Assembly (NCBI RefSeq): GCF_030409945.1
Contig: NZ_JAUFQV010000026.1
Coordinates: forward strand, 576,875 to 640,874
Reading direction: 5' to 3'
DNA from: Vibrio tapetis subsp. quintayensis
GTDB taxonomy: Bacteria > Pseudomonadota > Gammaproteobacteria > Enterobacterales > Vibrionaceae
Length of the DNA stretch: 64,000 nucleotides
In this document: positions 55,601 through 63,960 of the stretch, piece by piece
Layout of the letters: each line of letters begins with the position of its first letter
Position numbering within the stretch: position 1 is the first letter of the stretch
Program-made: the position numbers and the translations under genes
Notes under the pieces: model-generated
Databases searched by the model: none
The model's input: the letters and a program-made list of their open reading frames with translations, nothing else
Told to the model about the DNA's origin: nothing

Positions 55601-56782
55601 CTATTTTTTAATAATTTGCTTGGCAGCCGTATCCAACGCTTCTTTACTGGTTTGCTTACCAAGCATGGCGTTTTCAATAGCCGCGCCTTCAGCGAACCAA
55701 TAAGCCGTCATCTGAGGGATGTTTGGCATGATCTCACCGTTTTCCGCATTGATCATGGTAGAACGAATTCGCTCGTCGCTTTCGATGATCTTCTGGAACG
55801 ATTTAAGAGTAACCGCGCCAAGTGGCTTATCGTCATTCATGATCTTCAGGTTATCATCAAGGAACAGATAGTTCTCGATGAACTCAACAGCGAGATCGCC
55901 ATTTGGGCTCGCGGCGTTTATGCCAGCACTCAAAATGCCAACAAACGGATTACCTGTACCGCCGTTTAATGTAGGTAGAACCGCAACACCATAATTTACG
56001 CCTAACTTATCTAAATTACCCCATGCCCACGGCCCATTGATGGTTAAGGCGACGTTCCCTTTGCTAAATTCAGCTTCCGATACCGAATAATCCATATCTG
56101 GGTTTACAATGTCGCGGTTAACCAAATCAACGAGGAACTCTAGCCCTTTCACTCCCGCATCATTGTTAACGCCTGTTACGCCAGCGTTATAACCGCCAGC
56201 GACTTTTTCAAACGCAAACGCACCGCCAGATGAAATCATAGGCCACGTAAAGTACGCATTTTTCACGTCCCACATGATGGCTTGTTTGCCTTGTTTTTGC
56301 ATCTTGGTGTGCAGTGCGGCGAGCTCTTCCCATGTTTTTGGTGGTGTATCGATGAGGTCTTTGTTGTAAATAAGTGATGGGGTTTCAATGGCAACCGGGT
56401 AGCCCACTAATTTCCCGTTTACGGTGACGGCATCCCAGCTAAAATCCGCCAGTTTGTTTTTGAATTCTTTACTTGGGTTCACTTCCTGCAATAAACCAGA
56501 CTCTGCGTAGCCACCAAACCGGTCATGTGCCCAAAAAACGATATCAGGGCCACTCCCCGTAGCCGCAGCTTGTTGAAAACGCGACTCAAGAGACTCAGGG
56601 TGCTGAACCGTCACTTTAACGCCGGTATCTTCTTCAAATTGTTGTCCGATTTTGGCTAGGCCTTCATAGCTTTTATCGCCATTAATCCAAATAACAATTT
56701 CGCCTTCATCCATAGCAAAAACAGGCGATGCCATCAACGTTGCCAATGTGCAGACTGACAATTTCTTTAGTATATTTTTCAT
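55601..56782 (-). CDS. malE: Maltose/maltodextrin-binding protein MalE (stand-alone)
   Basis: Periplasmic binding protein of 393 residues with signal peptide (about 1-23, ending PVFA). MalE segments are plain: EGEIVIWINGDKSYEGLAKIGQQFE, GSGPDIVFWAHDRFGGYAESGLLQ, WSWDAVTVNGKLVGYP-like FSWDAVTVNGKLVGYPVAIE, and MPNIPQMTAYWFAEGAAIENA. Sugar-stacking aromatics are present. No malF, malG or malK gene is adjacent: downstream is a convergent GNAT gene and upstream a cytoplasmic amylase. It probably delivers maltodextrin to MalFGK encoded elsewhere or is a paralogue. Confidence 0.92.
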   Translation of the reverse strand: MKNILKKLSVCTLATLMASPVFAMDEGEIVIWINGDKSYEGLAKIGQQFEEDTGVKVTVQHPESLESRFQQAAATGSGPDIVFWAHDRFGGYAESGLLQEVNPSKEFKNKLADFSWDAVTVNGKLVGYPVAIETPSLIYNKDLIDTPPKTWEELAALHTKMQKQGKQAIMWDVKNAYFTWPMISSGGAFAFEKVAGGYNAGVTGVNNDAGVKGLEFLVDLVNRDIVNPDMDYSVSEAEFSKGNVALTINGPWAWGNLDKLGVNYGVAVLPTLNGGTGNPFVGILSAGINAASPNGDLAVEFIENYLFLDDNLKIMNDDKPLGAVTLKSFQKIIESDERIRSTMINAENGEIMPNIPQMTAYWFAEGAAIENAMLGKQTSKEALDTAAKQIIKK

Positions 56783-57131
56783 ATCGTTGTCCCATCAAAA
56801 ATCAGATTCATGCCTTAACTCGTCGAACCGAAAAGCTAGGGTAAGTTATTGTTGTTATAGGCAGTATATTAACGAGGGAATCGTGACTAAGAAAATAGCC
56901 GGAACAAGTCGTGATATAGATAAAAACTATTCCACGCTAGGTGACTAAGCACCATTTCAAATAATTGAGAACTCTTGGTGGTTATAGCGATTACGAATTT
57001 GTGAGGGCACGCTGAATAAACATGAAAGGGGGTAAATGACAAAGGTCACTTGCCGGTGATTCTATTCATTGAAAGTTAAAACAGAGTTCAATGAGATAAA
57101 GCCGAAAGTGACCTGAGTGAGTATGGCTGGC
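56783..57131. promoter_or_regulatory. malE upstream region with nested inverted repeats
   Basis: 349 bp without a gene. It holds the malE promoter on its left and the 3' flank of the amylase gene on its right. From 57043 to 57114 an outer arm AGGTCACTT / AAGTGACCT encloses an inner arm TCATTGAA (57066-57073) / TTCAATGA (57087-57094). On the minus-strand transcript this would form a long stem-loop 18 bp past the amylase stop. No T-run follows. I found no convincing MalT box. Confidence 0.55.
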
Positions 57132-58898
57132 TTACAGCGTGAACGCGTACGAGGCCAATGGTGGTAAGTGCAGTGACACAACCCCAACGCCGTTATTCAC
57201 TTTTACGGTAATAGCGTCGCCGTTATCAATGTGCTCATTTAGCGGATACTCACCGTCAGCCAATTGCCATGCATCTATTGTGGCTGCAGAAAGATTGATG
57301 GTGGCTTCTAACGCTTCACTTGCATCGAAGTTAGCCGCAATCAATACAAACTGATTGGAATCATGACGGCCAAATACATAACCATGCCTGCCCAGTGCAT
57401 TTTCGTTGTTGGCGTAAACATCGTCGAATTCGGCCGTAATAGCAGAGTGGTTTAGAGAGAACTGCAACAGATTTTGGTAAAAGCAACGGAGCGACTTTTC
57501 TTCATTTGTCAGTTGCTCGCCATCGAATTTACCGTCGTTCATCCATCGCTGATGGTGTGGTACTCCGACGTAATCAAAGATAGAAGTGCGAGACTGTTGA
57601 CCAAATCCTGCGTTTTCAGCGCCGGGTTCTCCTACCTCTTGGCCGAAATAAATCATGGTTGGAGAGCTGCGTAATAGTGCGCTTATCAGCATCGCAGGTT
57701 TTGCTTTTTCTGGGCAACCCGCAAACTGTGGGGACGCGACACGCTGTTCATCATGATTATCTAAGAACTGCAACAAGTGGTGCTCAATATCGTCATACTG
57801 GTTGCGGACATCGCTGATTAAGGCCGTTGACGCGTGGCCTTGTATAATGGCCTTTAACCCATCGTATAAATCGACTTTGTCGTACAGATAATCCATTTTT
57901 CCTAACTGAATATAGTCTCGATAAAGGTGGGGCTGGTACACTTCCGCCATTAAAAATGCATCTGGATTGATCGCTTTAATACTGGAATTCATGAAACTCC
58001 AAAACTCGACGGGCACCATCTCGGCCATGTCGTATCGGAAGCCATCTACGCCTTTATCTAGCCAGAACAGCGCAATGTCTCGGAATTTATACCAAGAATT
58101 GGGCAGCGCATGTTGTTGCCAAAATTCAAGGTGCTGCGCGTGAGTTTTGTTTTGGTAACCATCTGGCAAAATTGGGAAGTCTTTGCTGCCATCGGGCCTT
58201 ACACCATAGTTGATTTTGGCGGTTTCATACCAGTCGTCAAAGTTCGGTTTAGCTGCGCGTGCGCCGTTGCCTGTCCACTTTGCCGGAAATTCCAAATATC
58301 GGTCGATGAGCGACGTAAGCTGTTTATTGCCCAAAGGTTGAAACTGTTCGGGAATGTCGGGTGCTTCAAACCCTTGGCCTGGAATGTAATAGAAATTGTT
58401 GTGCTTGTGGTATTCAACAGAGGTGGCATCTTGAGACCCAAAATCCATGACACCTGCGGGGTTGTTTAATCCCTTATACTGCCTTGCAACATGGTTGGGT
58501 ACGATGTCTATAATGACTTTAAGCCCATTTTGGTGGCTACGTTGGATAAGCGCTTCAAACTCTTCCATACGTTGGGTTGGGTCATCGGCTAAGTCGGGGT
58601 TTACCGAGTAATAGTCTTTTACAGCGTAAGGAGATCCCGCACGACCTTTCACCACTACTGGGTGATCGCCAGTCACGCCTATTTCGGCATGGTCCCCAAT
58701 CAAGGCATGATGAGGCACTCCGGTATACCAGATGTGAGTGATGCCTAAATCTTTGATTTCTTTTAAGGCCAAATCGGTGAAGTGGCTGAATTTCCCGAGT
58801 CCATTTTGCTCTTTGGTTCCCCACGGAATATTAGCCTGATGCGTATTGCCGAACAAACGAGTAAATACTTGATAGATTGCGAATTTGTTTTTATTCAT
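57132..58898 (-). CDS. Cytoplasmic alpha-amylase family protein (GH13)
   Basis: Intracellular glucan hydrolase or transglycosylase of about 588 residues, no signal peptide. GH13 regions: VIIDIVPNHVARQ, GVDGFRYDMAEMVP (nucleophile Asp), FLMAEVYQPH (acid Glu) and FLDNHDEQR (Asp). An extra region near PAGVMDFGSQDATSVEYHKHNNFYY interrupts the usual B domain. The start is uncertain: ATG at 58898 (MNKNKFAIYQVF) gives the normal family beginning; 58922 is an alternative. With MalE it suits use of imported maltodextrin. Confidence 0.88.
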   Translation of the reverse strand: MNKNKFAIYQVFTRLFGNTHQANIPWGTKEQNGLGKFSHFTDLALKEIKDLGITHIWYTGVPHHALIGDHAEIGVTGDHPVVVKGRAGSPYAVKDYYSVNPDLADDPTQRMEEFEALIQRSHQNGLKVIIDIVPNHVARQYKGLNNPAGVMDFGSQDATSVEYHKHNNFYYIPGQGFEAPDIPEQFQPLGNKQLTSLIDRYLEFPAKWTGNGARAAKPNFDDWYETAKINYGVRPDGSKDFPILPDGYQNKTHAQHLEFWQQHALPNSWYKFRDIALFWLDKGVDGFRYDMAEMVPVEFWSFMNSSIKAINPDAFLMAEVYQPHLYRDYIQLGKMDYLYDKVDLYDGLKAIIQGHASTALISDVRNQYDDIEHHLLQFLDNHDEQRVASPQFAGCPEKAKPAMLISALLRSSPTMIYFGQEVGEPGAENAGFGQQSRTSIFDYVGVPHHQRWMNDGKFDGEQLTNEEKSLRCFYQNLLQFSLNHSAITAEFDDVYANNENALGRHGYVFGRHDSNQFVLIAANFDASEALEATINLSAATIDAWQLADGEYPLNEHIDNGDAITVKVNNGVGVVSLHLPPLASYAFTL

Positions 58899-59005
58899 GA
58901 CTTCAATCTTATGTTGTTTCATCTTCAATTTTAGGCTATCACTAGGGATTAAAAAGGAAATCATCCCTAAAACAGAGAGTGTGGGGCGTAGAGCAAGGAG
59001 AGCAG

Positions 59006-59434
59006 ATGAAAATACGTGAATTCAAAATTGAAGATACCGAAACCATCGTCGCATTATGGACAAAGTGCGATTTGGTGAAGCCATGGAACAACCCTTATAA
59101 AGACATCACCACCAAGTTAGCTCAAGGGGCCGACTTATTTTTAGTGGCTGAAGTAGGGCAAAGCATTGTTGCCAGCGTGATGGGTGGCTACGAAGGGCAC
59201 CGAGGCTGGGCCAATTACTTAGTGGTTGAACCAAGCATGCAGGGAAACGGATACGGCCAGCAGCTCATGGCTGAACTGGAGCTGCGCCTTAAAGAGAAAG
59301 GCTGCCCGAAAATAAATCTTCAAGTAAGAAGTTCGAACAAAAAAGTGATCGAATTTTATCTCAGCCAAGGTTTCCAAGTGGACGATTCAGTCAGCTTAGG
59401 TAAGCGCTTAGATGGCGTGAACTATCAAGCTTAG
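59006..59434 (+). CDS. ypeA: GNAT acetyltransferase YpeA
   Basis: 142-residue acetyltransferase. Strong resemblance to E. coli YpeA: IREFKIEDTETIVALWTKCDLVKPWNNP, SVMGGYEGHRGWANYLVVEP, loop MQGNGYGQQLM, KGCPKINLQVR and SVSLGKRLDG. The ATG at 59006 has AAGGAG upstream, replacing the GTG-type extension from 58979. Divergent from the amylase gene. Substrate is unknown even in E. coli. Confidence 0.93.
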   Translation: MKIREFKIEDTETIVALWTKCDLVKPWNNPYKDITTKLAQGADLFLVAEVGQSIVASVMGGYEGHRGWANYLVVEPSMQGNGYGQQLMAELELRLKEKGCPKINLQVRSSNKKVIEFYLSQGFQVDDSVSLGKRLDGVNYQA

Positions 59435-59460
59435 TGGTACATTAGCGTAACCCTAAACGC

Positions 59461-59489
59461 AAAAAACCAGCGACAATGCGCTGGTTTTT
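59461..59489. terminator. Bidirectional intrinsic terminator between ypeA and the YgjV-like gene
   Basis: AAAAACCAGCG pairs perfectly with CGCTGGTTTTT over a 6-nt loop, with T-runs in both directions. Confidence 0.88.
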
Positions 59490-59506
59490 ATTATTCTTTT
59501 GTTTGC

Positions 59507-59764
59507 TTATGCTTTAGCAGCAGATGCCGTATCAGCAACTTTTTTATCGTTGTACATCTTGATTAAGAAGTAAACATTCACACAAGCGATAAAACCGTTT
59601 GTTGCAACTACCGGCATTGCATCAATTGCTACACCGTAAGCGGTGAACAATGCACAGCCAATGAAGTTAAGCACACGCAGTAACACGATGTCTTTCATCA
59701 TTAATGAAACCGCAACCATGACTGATGATGCGTAACCTAAAATTTCAACCATATTAAAATCCAT
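59507..59764 (-). CDS. YgjV-like small inner-membrane protein
   Basis: 85-residue membrane protein with about three hydrophobic helices (ILGYASSVMVAVSLMMKDIVLLRVLNFIGCALFTAYGVAI and VVATNGFIACVNVYFLIKMY). The paired helices with R and N at the turn are the pattern of the YgjV family and of SemiSWEET-like half-transporters. Two starts are possible (MDFNMVEI or MVEI). The alanine-rich tail is cytoplasmic by the positive-inside rule. Function is unknown; a small-molecule transporter unit is possible. Confidence 0.75.
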   Translation of the reverse strand: MDFNMVEILGYASSVMVAVSLMMKDIVLLRVLNFIGCALFTAYGVAIDAMPVVATNGFIACVNVYFLIKMYNDKKVADTASAAKA

Positions 59765-60074
59765 AATTTTGACCCTCTAATTTGTATCGGACTGATCCGA
59801 AGCCAATTCTTCTCTTCATGAGATAAAGGGGGATGCTCCATGCCCCGAATGGTCATTTGTTTTTTGTATGGCTGAACTATAGCAACTGGTTATAAGAACG
59901 AAAATAGTCATTAATGGAGAAAGTGAAGGTTAGCGATTACGCAAACGGTTTACATCAAAATAAGAGATTATTGATTTCGGAATCTGTTGGGAAAGAAGAG
60001 GTGAATAAAGCGTCGCAGTAAAGTGAGGAGAAAAAACCCGCTACAGAGAGACTCGGAAAGCGGGCTTTAAAAGA
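59765..60074. other. Intergenic region with terminator
   Basis: 310 bp upstream of the YgjV-like gene and downstream of the coiled-coil gene. No supported gene. At 60031-60067 the stem AACCCGCT / AGCGGGCTT with T-run on the minus strand terminates the coiled-coil gene. The rest shows no feature I can name. Confidence 0.6.
60031..60067 (-). terminator. Intrinsic terminator of the 104-aa coiled-coil gene
   Basis: On the minus strand AAGCCCGCT pairs with AGCGGGTT over a 16-nt loop and is followed by TTTT. It lies at the stop codon's 3' side. Confidence 0.8.
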
Positions 60075-60389
60075 TTATTTCTTGCCGTGAGTTTGCTTGT
60101 CTGCTTCCGTTAGGTCACGGATTTTACGGCTGATGTCGCGGCGGGCTTTAGAAATTTCAGCACTCTTGATGATGTGATCATCCACGCGATCTTCGTAGTC
60201 AGCTTTCATGTTTTTGATGATTGCGACGATTTCGTCGTGAGTCATGTCTGACTTGATGTAGTCTTGTAGATTGTCTAGTAGGTCAACACGTTTGGTGTTA
60301 TCCCTAATCTTCTTTTCGTTATCTTGAAGTTCACGCTTCAGCTTATTTTTGCGGCGAGCTTGGTTTACGATTTCAAATACGTTATTCAT
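60075..60389 (-). CDS. Conserved hypothetical charged coiled-coil protein (104 aa)
   Basis: Highly charged, all-helical soluble protein. Heptad-like sequence at [26 protein letters not shown] suggests a coiled coil, followed by a second helix pair ([18 protein letters not shown]) and a lysine-rich end. I do not know a function. It has its own terminator. Possible relatives are uncharacterised Vibrio proteins. Confidence 0.75.
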   Translation of the reverse strand: MNNVFEIVNQARRKNKLKRELQDNEKKIRDNTKRVDLLDNLQDYIKSDMTHDEIVAIIKNMKADYEDRVDDHIIKSAEISKARRDISRKIRDLTEADKQTHGKK

Positions 60390-60638
60390 ATATTCCTTTT
60401 CCTACTACTAGGTCATGAAGATGAGGTCTACGTTGATTAAAACACAACAAAGTGACGCTTAACAGACTTAAGATCAATCCCTTGCGATTACTGCCGAATT
60501 TTTCACCACCCAATAAGCTTGATGGCCGCTGGATGTAGTATTGTTCGGCCCTTCGCTATATGATGCTAACCAATAATGACAAGGATATGACGAGCGCCAC
60601 AAGCGCTTCGATTTATCATAAAGAAGACAAACGATCTC

Positions 60639-60806
60639 ATGAAAGACACCGAAAACCAGTCACAACTTCAAGATAAACTGAGAAGCGCTTATCGTGAAGG
60701 GCGAGACTTTCAAGAGTTAGTAGAAATTGAGCTAAGTCACGCTAAAATTATGCTGATACAAGAAGATGGCAAGAGGCTACGCGTCCCTGTTTTGACTTGT
60801 CATTAG
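60639..60806 (+). CDS. Small ORF, 55 aa, upstream of yceH
   Basis: ATG at 60639 to TAG at 60806. The product has a polar helical start (MKDTENQSQLQDKLRSAYREGRD-like composition) and a C-terminal strand (AKIMLIQEDGKRLRVPVL). The codon use is normal for the region and the frame lies on the strand of yceH, 88 bp upstream. The ribosome-binding site is weak. Too short to place in a family. Confidence 0.55.
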   Translation: MKDTENQSQLQDKLRSAYREGRDFQELVEIELSHAKIMLIQEDGKRLRVPVLTCH

Positions 60807-60894
60807 GAGTCTTGATTTAGGTGAGTGAACCATGACTCTTGATAGCCTGCTAATGATGATGGAAATAAGCGAATAAACAATTAAGGAAAGCGTT

Positions 60895-61554
60895 ATGAGT
60901 ATTGAATTGAGTGCAATTGAAGCACGTATTATTGGTTGTTTAATTGAAAAAGAAGTGACGACTCCAGATCACTATCCCTTAACTCTAAATAGCTTAACCA
61001 CCGCTTGTAACCAAAAAAGCAACCGAGACCCGGTTCTAGACTTATCTGATTCTGATGTGATGGACGGTGTGCAATCTCTTATTGACCGTCGATTGGTCAC
61101 AGATGAAAGTGGCTTTAACAGCCGCGTGTCCAAATTCCGTCACCGTTTTTGTAATACTGAATTTGGTAATTTGCAGCTGAACGAACAAGAACGCGGCATA
61201 GTCTGTAGTATGTTGGTTCGTGGCGCACAAAGCCCAGGTGAAATCAGAACGCGTACCAACCGCCTAACCTCGTTCACAGACGTTAAAGAAGTAGAGCAAG
61301 TGCTAGATGCCATGGCCGCACGTGAATCTGGCCCTATTGTGGTGAAACTACCACGTGAAGCGGGCAAACGTGACTGCCGCTACCAACACCTGTTTTGTGG
61401 CGAAGTGGATATAGAAGCACTGGCCGCAGCGGCACCAGCAGCTTCACCTTCAGGCAATAACAGCCGTATTGATGCGTTGGAAACAGAAGTCAGCGAACTT
61501 AAACAACAAGTGGCTGAGCTAAAAACCTTAGTCGATGAGCTGATAGGTGGCTAA
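60895..61554 (+). CDS. yceH: YceH family protein (DUF480)
   Basis: 219-residue protein of two winged-helix domains. The first domain starts ELSAIEARIIGCLIEKEVTTPDHYPLTLNSL and contains NQKSNRDPVLDLSD; the second contains MLVRGAQSPGEIRTRTNRLTSF. The C-terminal Ala-rich linker and a coiled coil (IDALETEVSELKQQVAELKTLV) end the chain. All are hallmarks of YceH. Exact function is not known; DNA binding is likely. It overlaps the next gene by 8 bp. Confidence 0.93.
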   Translation: MSIELSAIEARIIGCLIEKEVTTPDHYPLTLNSLTTACNQKSNRDPVLDLSDSDVMDGVQSLIDRRLVTDESGFNSRVSKFRHRFCNTEFGNLQLNEQERGIVCSMLVRGAQSPGEIRTRTNRLTSFTDVKEVEQVLDAMAARESGPIVVKLPREAGKRDCRYQHLFCGEVDIEALAAAAPAASPSGNNSRIDALETEVSELKQQVAELKTLVDELIGG

Positions 61555-61840
61555 CCCAGCCCCAAAATCAGAGCAACCTTGGTTCGTTTACCTTATTCGA
61601 ACCAAGTCCAACGCTTTGTATTGCGGCATTACCAATGATGTCGCAAAACGCTTTGCTACCCACCAACAGGGTAAAGGTGCCAAAGCGCTACGCGGCAAAG
61701 GCCCATTACAACTCGTTTGGCAGCAACCCGCCGCCGATAAAAGCCAAGCCGCCAAAATCGAATATCATATCAAGCAGTTTGCTAAGGCTAAGAAAGAGTG
61801 TTTAGTTGCTGACCAAAGCGTAGTGACCTTAAAAGATTGA
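61547..61840 (+). CDS. yhbQ: GIY-YIG nuclease family protein YhbQ
   Basis: 97-residue GIY-YIG domain protein. The GIY-YIG half is WFVYLIRTKSNALYCGITNDVAKR, with the R and E positions (Arg in AKRFATHQ, Glu in AAKIEYHIKQF) present. Start is GTG inside yceH, giving an 8-bp overlap. E. coli YhbQ is linked to DNA damage and nuclease activity. A single-domain enzyme without a DNA-binding module. Confidence 0.9.
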   Translation: MANPAPKSEQPWFVYLIRTKSNALYCGITNDVAKRFATHQQGKGAKALRGKGPLQLVWQQPAADKSQAAKIEYHIKQFAKAKKECLVADQSVVTLKD

Positions 61841-62606
61841 TAGGTATCTAACGGTTCTTTCCTCCCTTACATTTACACATCTTGTTAGTTCCATCACATT
61901 GACGTGATCTCGAATGTCTTGCCCCTTAAAAATCACCACGTTTAACATAGGACTAATATTGACATTTTTCTCAGATAAGCAGAGGATAGTGAAAGTAATT
62001 GCGTATCAAGCTATTGAGTTAATACACAATAATAGATTTTAGTCAGTGGTTGTTAGCCGGCGAGTTACCGTATTTGACATTGGCTTGAAAGCAGGCGAAT
62101 TACAGCTTTGTGCCTGTGGAGAGGGGTGAAAGGCGGATCGTTGACGACTAAACAATGTTAGTTTGCTAAGTGCAGAAATGAGTTTTAAGGTTAAAGCTTG
62201 GTTCTGCGCTCTAGCTAAACTCCTGTTCATTCTCCGAAATTTGTCATCGTAATTATCATCTCGCATGGGCTGCTTTCCGGCTCAGTGATTATGCGTTTCC
62301 TGTGTTTTTATCGTTTACTCGGTTCTCTTTTGTAATGATCTTTTGCGCTTCTTCTTTGGTGTTGAAATTGTGGGGTAAAGTGGGGCAATCGCGCACTCGG
62401 TTTTCAAGTTTTTCGTATGAATCCTTTCTTATTTTAAGCGGGTTGAACCGTAGGTTTTTAGCCCATGTCGCTTCTTAGCCAAGCGCGTTTTGTTGGTGTG
62501 GTTTGAGTTTTGAACGGTTCGGTTTACTTATGCGCTCGAATTCATTAGTTTGGTAACCAATTCAGCACCTTGGCACCCAGCCTTTGGCTTGGCCATAGTA
62601 GGCAAA
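61841..62606. other. Long non-coding stretch leading into the integron cassette
   Basis: About 766 bp with no well-supported gene. A minus-strand frame at 62039-62266 (75 codons, basic, Ser/Thr-rich) lacks recognisable domain and is not called. From about 62290 the sequence becomes AT/GT-rich with CACCCAGCC-TTT-GGCTTGG-like short palindromes (about 62570-62590) and runs straight into the attC site. It is probably the boundary of the cassette array plus a non-coding cassette. No integrase gene is in the window. Confidence 0.45.
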
Positions 62607-62727
62607 CTAACAAATTGCTCAAATGGACTTCTAACACTTGGCAGTTTTGGTTCCAATTGGATTTGTGATTAAGGTGCGTTGCTTTAGGTTAGGTGTGCGT
62701 TATCAGCCACTTAGCAAGGCGTTATAT
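62607..62727 (+). repeat. Integron attC site (VCR-like), upstream of the FRG cassette
   Basis: Begins CTAACAAATTGCTCAA and ends CTTAGCAAGGCGTTAT. The outer arms pair as TAAC-N3-TTGCT with AGCAA-N2-CGTTA, the imperfect palindrome of Vibrio attC sites, and the inner region contains further inverted segments. The end GGCGTTAT is the expected 3' core for IntI recombination between G and TT. About 120 bp, as for VCR elements. Confidence 0.85.
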
Positions 62728-62742
62728 GCAAAGGAGAGTTTA

Positions 62743-63858
62743 GTGGTAACCGATAAATGGAGTCATGTAGACAAAGCTTTTACGTTTTTCTCCGAAAAAC
62801 ATAAAACAAACTCTAGTTTCAAGCTCTCTGAAGTAGCAGATTTCACTGGGTGGAGTTTACCTACAGTAAGAACTTATTTAAGAAAGAAGTGGTCCAATCT
62901 TCTTATAGAAGATAAGGATAATTACTCTGTAAGTGATACATTTTCTAAGTTAGACATGATTAGCTTTCGTCAACATCAAAGTCAAAAGAGTGAAGTTGAT
63001 GATCGTGATAAACGAAACTCTATCGAGAAACACACCCCGATAGGAAGTGTTCGAACTTTTTTAGCCGAGCTTGAGAAACTGAACTCAAATGGCGAACTGT
63101 ATTATCGAGGTCAGGGTTACTTTGGGTTTAAAGCTCAACCGTCCATTTATAGAAATAATGGATTAATTGAAAATGAGCATAGAATGTATCGAGAAATCAT
63201 AACTAAATGCCCTAATGATTTCCAAGACGCTAGAAGTACATTTGAACACCTCGTGAAAATGCAACACTACTTCCTACCAAGTAGGCTACTTGATATAACC
63301 AAAAACCCACTAATTGCACTTTTCTTTGCTTGTAGTAGTGAAGAGCATGATGATGGAGAAGTCATAATCTATGACTTTAATTTAGATGATATTAAGTTCT
63401 ATGATAGTGATACCGTTTCTGTTATCGCAAATTTAGCTCGTAGACCGCCTACGTTTTCAATTCAGAATATTAAGTTGTTAGAAAAAAAAGAATTTAATAA
63501 ACAGGAAGATATTGAATTGCTTTTACACGAAATAAAGGAAGAAAAACCATATTTTAAGTCGGTAATTAAAGCTGAGCATTTAGAATCGGTTGTTTGCGTT
63601 AAACCGAAGCTTGATAACCCAAGGATTATTAAGCAAGAAGGGGCGTTTTTACTTTTTGGAATAAATGGTACGAAGAAAAATTGTGCTGACTTTACTGAAA
63701 GTAAACAGCTACTTATCGACTCAAAAAGACTAATTGTTATGAAGGAAAATAAGCAAAAGATTCTAGATCAGTTGGCATCATTGGGGATCATGAAGTCTAC
63801 GATTTACCCAGAGATTGAACATGTCGCAATACAAATGAAAAATAGATACGAAGCATAG
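62743..63858 (+). CDS. Winged-helix-like plus FRG domain protein (integron cassette gene)
   Basis: Cassette-encoded cytosolic protein of 371 residues. GTG at 62743 follows AAGGAG at 6-bp spacing just after the attC site; the ATG-side frame upstream would read through attC. Residues about 1-65 contain a helix-turn-helix-like segment (FKLSEVADFTGWSLPTVRTYLRKKW). Residues about 115-260 are the FRG domain: ELYYRGQGYFGFKAQPSIYR and MQHYFLPSRLLDITKNPLIALFFAC. The gene is AT-rich against the rest of the window, consistent with transfer. FRG proteins are frequent in defence and toxin contexts, but no biochemical activity is assigned. Confidence 0.88.
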   Translation: MVTDKWSHVDKAFTFFSEKHKTNSSFKLSEVADFTGWSLPTVRTYLRKKWSNLLIEDKDNYSVSDTFSKLDMISFRQHQSQKSEVDDRDKRNSIEKHTPIGSVRTFLAELEKLNSNGELYYRGQGYFGFKAQPSIYRNNGLIENEHRMYREIITKCPNDFQDARSTFEHLVKMQHYFLPSRLLDITKNPLIALFFACSSEEHDDGEVIIYDFNLDDIKFYDSDTVSVIANLARRPPTFSIQNIKLLEKKEFNKQEDIELLLHEIKEEKPYFKSVIKAEHLESVVCVKPKLDNPRIIKQEGAFLLFGINGTKKNCADFTESKQLLIDSKRLIVMKENKQKILDQLASLGIMKSTIYPEIEHVAIQMKNRYEA

Positions 63859-63863
63859 TTGCA

Positions 63864-63960
63864 TATAACAAATTGCTTAAGTCGGATTCGTGAACGTGTG
63901 CCGGACTCGCTTCGCTCAGACATGGCACACGCCCACTCACCGCTTAGCAAGGCGTTGATA
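63864..63960 (+). repeat. Integron attC site (VCR-like), downstream of the FRG cassette
   Basis: Begins TATAACAAATTGCTTAAG and ends CGCTTAGCAAGGCGTT. The ends are nearly identical to the attC site at 62607-62727, and an inner pair GTGTGCC / GGCACAC builds the stem. It starts 5 bp after the FRG stop codon. About 97 bp. Confidence 0.88.

Noticed and set aside
56783..57131. MalT or CRP boxes for malE
   Set aside because: Only partial matches by eye; none good enough to list as a site.
62039..62266. 75-codon minus-strand frame near the integron boundary
   Set aside because: Basic, Ser/Thr-rich, no domain, and similar chance frames are common in non-coding cassette DNA. Could be re-examined if homologues are found.
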